Made by a program: the position numbers and the translations under genes. From Actinomycetota bacterium (lineage in GTDB: Bacteria > Actinomycetota > Actinomycetes > Mycobacteriales > Mycobacteriaceae): 8,941 nucleotides of DNA. This document shows, piece after piece, positions 7,326 to 8,941 of the stretch; the first letter of the stretch is position 1; every line of letters starts with the position of its first letter. Below the pieces are notes generated by a model. It had not been told where the DNA came from. It did no database searches and was given only the letters and a program-made list of their open reading frames with translations. The DNA lies in NCBI GenBank assembly GCA_005789055.1, contig SYAA01000304.1:1-8941 (forward strand). Direction: 5' to 3'.

Positions 7326-7341
7326 GGCAACGATTTGCCAG
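7324..7341. promoter_or_regulatory. Perfect 18-bp inverted repeat, possible operator of the PGRS gene
   Basis: CTGGCAA-CGAT-TTGCCAG has perfect 7-bp arms around a 4-base spacer, ending 43 bases before the PGRS start codon. The size and symmetry suit a dimeric helix-turn-helix regulator. If the weak promoter at 7297-7325 is real, the site covers the -10 edge and start point, the usual place for a repressor. A short leader hairpin is the alternative; there is no U-tract, so it is not an intrinsic terminator. Confidence 0.5.
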
Positions 7342-7358
7342 GCGCTACCCCCCGCCCG

Positions 7359-7385
7359 ATGACATTCCGAAGGACCTCCCACTGA
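7359..7385 (+). CDS. Possible 8-codon leader ORF overlapping the PGRS start
   Basis: ATG at 7359 opens a frame encoding MTFRRTSH, and its TGA (7383-7385) shares one base with the PGRS ATG (TGATG). The PGRS ribosome binding site lies within it. No clear Shine-Dalgarno sequence precedes it, so it could only be translated weakly or from a leaderless transcript. Short upstream ORFs are common in mycobacteria, but an eight-codon frame can occur by chance. Confidence 0.25.
   Translation: MTFRRTSH
7370..7374 (+). promoter_or_regulatory. Ribosome binding site AAGGA for the PGRS protein
   Basis: AAGGA is followed by ten bases and then ATG at 7385. The spacing is slightly long but acceptable, and no other in-frame start nearby has better support. 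Confidence 0.5.
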
Positions 7386-8941
7386 TGACTGCCGCCGATT
7401 CCGCCCGCAACGCTGCCGACGCGACCTCCGCGGACACCACCAAACGGCGACGGAGTTGGGTGCGGTCGATCGAGTACGGCCGTCGCGCGGTGACGGAGTC
7501 CGCGTCACGCGGATACGCCACTCACGTGGGTCGGGTGGGTGCGTTGGCGGTGGCGCTGGGTGTGGGGTCGGCGGTGGTAGCGGTGCCGGTGGCGTTGGCG
7601 GATACGACGGGGTCAGGCGGTTCGACGGGGTCATCGGATTCGGCGGATGCGTCGGGGTCGTCGGGGTCGTCGGCGACCCAGCCGGCGCGGGGTGCGGTGC
7701 GTACCGGCCGGGGTGGTTCGGGAGCCGATTCGGCTGATCCCTCGACGAAGGCTCCCGCGCGCGCCGGAGCACGCGTCTCCGATGACGTGGCCTCGGCGCC
7801 CGAGGGTGACTCGCCGGCGGTGGCGGATGGCCGCAATTCCGCCGTCAGACTGCCGGGCGCGGGTTCGACGTCAGCAGCGCGCCAGGGACGTCCGGAGTCG
7901 GTGGTTGCCGGCGCCGCAGGAGAGGCCGGGTTCGTCGACAATGTGGAGACGGTCGAGGTGTCGCCGCGTCAAGCTCAGCTAGTCGACGCCGATTCGTTTG
8001 AGGCAGTTGAGGATTCACCGGCAACAGCCAATGGCGGTGCTGCGGGACCGACGGTGGTGGACGCGGTGGCCGCGACGCCGGTGGCGGCGCCGCCGGTGAT
8101 GTCCGCGGCGGCGTCGGGTCGGGTCAGCGGTCTGGGTGGCTCGGTGTTGGCATGGTTGGGCGGCGGTGGCAACGGAGACGGCCCGGCGGCAGCGCCGTTG
8201 GCGTGGGCGGCGTTGGCGGCAGCGCGTCGTGAGTTGAGTGGATCCGCGCGGACGGCGAACCCGTCCGCGGCGGTCAGCACGGGGGCGCCGGTTGATCCGT
8301 CCGCGGCCGCGGCCGCGGTCTCGTCGGTGTCGGGTGTGGGCTCTCCGAGTGCGGCGGCCCTCGGGGGGTGGCAGCCGGGCAGCATTCTGCGGTTCTTCGT
8401 CGGTAATGGAACCGCTGCTAACCCGAACGCCGGCATCTTGCTGGGCAATGGCTGGAGCTATACGTCGTATGCAGGGGCGTGCACCACGGGGGCGTGCAAT
8501 GGCGGCAACGGCGGTTTGATCGGCAGCGGCGGTAGTGGGTTCGCCGGCGGTAACGGCGGTGCGGCGGGCTGGTTCGGCAATGGCGGCAATGGCGGGGCCG
8601 GGGTTAATGGTGGTGCGGGTGGTGCGGGTGGCCGCGGTGGGTTGTTCCTAGGCAATGGCGGCAATGGTGGGGCTGGTGCTGTAGCGACCACGGTGGGTGT
8701 TGCTGGTGGTGCGGGTGGTGCTGGTGGGAATACAGGCTTTTTGTCGTTGCTGGGCACCGGTGGTTTCGGTGGTTCCGGTGGCGCGGGCAATGCCGGTGGC
8801 GGGGACGGCGGTGCTGGTGGCGCTGGCGGTCGTGCCGGAATCTTGAACGGTCGCGGTGGTGCCGGTGGTGCGGGTGGCGCCGGTGGCCTTGACGGCAATG
8901 GTGGTGACGGTGGTGCCGGTGGGGCTTCGGGTGCGATCGCA
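7385..8941 (+). CDS. Secreted PGRS-repeat protein without PE domain, 3' end cut by window edge
   Basis: The frame is open for 519 codons from ATG at 7385 to the last base, so the gene is 3'-partial. There is no PE domain. Instead residues 1-47 form a long polar, basic leader (KRRR at 20-23), followed by a hydrophobic segment VGRVGALAVALGVG (48-61) and a likely signal-peptidase site after VALA (72/73). This looks like an extended Sec signal peptide. Residues 73-250 are low-complexity Ser/Ala/Gly/Asp-rich. PLAWAALAAARREL (271-284) resembles a short segment common in mycobacterial surface proteins. Residues about 330-372 carry the PGRS-associated entry motif (FVGNGTAANPNAGILLGNG at 338-356) and two cysteines, Cys366 and Cys371. 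From about 373 onward it is Gly-Gly-Ala/Gly-Gly-Asn repeat, the PGRS type. Cell-surface location is inferred; the function is unknown. It is divergent from the metalloprotease gene. Confidence 0.85.
   Translation, partial: MTAADSARNAADATSADTTKRRRSWVRSIEYGRRAVTESASRGYATHVGRVGALAVALGVGSAVVAVPVALADTTGSGGSTGSSDSADASGSSGSSATQPARGAVRTGRGGSGADSADPSTKAPARAGARVSDDVASAPEGDSPAVADGRNSAVRLPGAGSTSAARQGRPESVVAGAAGEAGFVDNVETVEVSPRQAQLVDADSFEAVEDSPATANGGAAGPTVVDAVAATPVAAPPVMSAAASGRVSGLGGSVLAWLGGGGNGDGPAAAPLAWAALAAARRELSGSARTANPSAAVSTGAPVDPSAAAAAVSSVSGVGSPSAAALGGWQPGSILRFFVGNGTAANPNAGILLGNGWSYTSYAGACTTGACNGGNGGLIGSGGSGFAGGNGGAAGWFGNGGNGGAGVNGGAGGAGGRGGLFLGNGGNGGAGAVATTVGVAGGAGGAGGNTGFLSLLGTGGFGGSGGAGNAGGGDGGAGGAGGRAGILNGRGGAGGAGGAGGLDGNGGDGGAGGASGAIA
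8501..8941 (+). repeat. PGRS glycine-rich repeat region (GGN/GGA-coding)
   Basis: Dense GGTGGTGCGGGTGGT- and GGCAATGGCGGC-like units encode Gly-Gly-Ala and Gly-Gly-Asn triplets, broken by short inserts such as GWFGNGG, LFLGNGG and FLSLLGTGG. This is the PGRS pattern and continues past the window edge. Such DNA recombines and is hard to assemble from short reads. The proline-rich open frame on the opposite strand is only its mirror. Confidence 0.9.

Larger units (their letters stand above)
7119..7384. other. Divergent intergenic region between metalloprotease and PGRS genes
   Basis: This 266-base gap separates two outward-facing genes. It holds the minus-strand promoter at 7163-7192, a weaker plus-strand promoter candidate near 7297-7325, a perfect inverted repeat at 7324-7341 and a possible eight-codon leader ORF at 7359-7385. 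I see no RNA gene or terminator in it. Confidence 0.8.

Noticed and set aside
6316..7362. Long plus-strand open frame (348 residues) opposite the metalloprotease N-terminus
   Set aside because: It lies antisense to a well-supported signal peptide and low-complexity region in GC-rich DNA, where long shadow frames are expected. No domain is visible.
7161..7772. Minus-strand open frame (203 residues) across the PGRS start and the divergent gap
   Set aside because: It is Pro/Thr/Arg-rich and is the complement of the PGRS signal peptide region. It would remove the divergent promoter region, and there is no supporting motif.
8458..8898. Minus-strand open frame encoding a proline-rich 146-residue protein
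   Set aside because: It is the complement of the PGRS repeat: GGN codons read as Pro/Ala-rich on the other strand. No ribosome binding site or recognisable domain.
8501..8941. CRISPR-like or tandem-repeat array
   Set aside because: The repetition is codon-level Gly-rich coding sequence without fixed repeat and spacer lengths.

Overview
The window looks like a chromosomal segment of a mycobacterium (Mycobacterium/Mycolicibacterium type). The DNA is GC-rich with strong G/C third-position preference and frequent GTG starts. It carries a PGRS-type glycine-rich protein, and two secreted proteins have the N-terminal layout common in mycobacterial surface proteins. The genus is inferred from gene content only; no rRNA or marker gene is present.

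Layout: (1) 1-1533, minus strand: a PepSY-type multi-pass membrane protein whose 3' end runs off the left edge. (2) 1534-1666: a short divergent regulatory gap with a perfect inverted repeat. (3) 1667-5220, plus strand: a two-gene, stop/start-overlapping operon. It encodes a fusion of a circularly permuted ATP-grasp domain with an alpha-E domain, then a transglutaminase-like cysteine protein with an intact Cys-His-Asp triad. This is the well-known but biochemically unresolved ATP-grasp/alpha-E/transglutaminase cluster, predicted to make or process a peptide or amide product in the cytoplasm. (4) 5217-7118, minus strand, convergent with and overlapping the operon by the stop codons: a secreted zinc metalloprotease with a disordered N-terminal region, a pentapeptide repeat, an Ig/cadherin-like module, an HExxH site and a C-terminal tail that resembles a PEP-CTERM sorting signal. 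(5) 7119-7384: a divergent intergenic region with a good minus-strand promoter, a perfect 18-bp inverted repeat, a weak plus-strand promoter and a possible 8-codon upstream ORF. (6) 7385 to the right edge, plus strand: an open, incomplete gene for a secreted PGRS-repeat protein with no PE domain. It has an Arg-rich extended signal peptide instead.

The ATP-grasp/alpha-E and transglutaminase genes almost certainly work together. The metalloprotease and PGRS genes are a divergent pair of exported, surface-type proteins that share a promoter region and a similar build, which suggests but does not prove shared control. The least ordinary points are the PEP-CTERM-like tail on a mycobacterial metalloprotease, its leishmanolysin-like metal-ligand spacing, the apparent loss of the glycine-rich nucleotide loop in the ATP-grasp half, and the palindrome and leader ORF ahead of the PGRS gene. 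No tRNA, rRNA, CRISPR array, insertion sequence or attachment site was seen.
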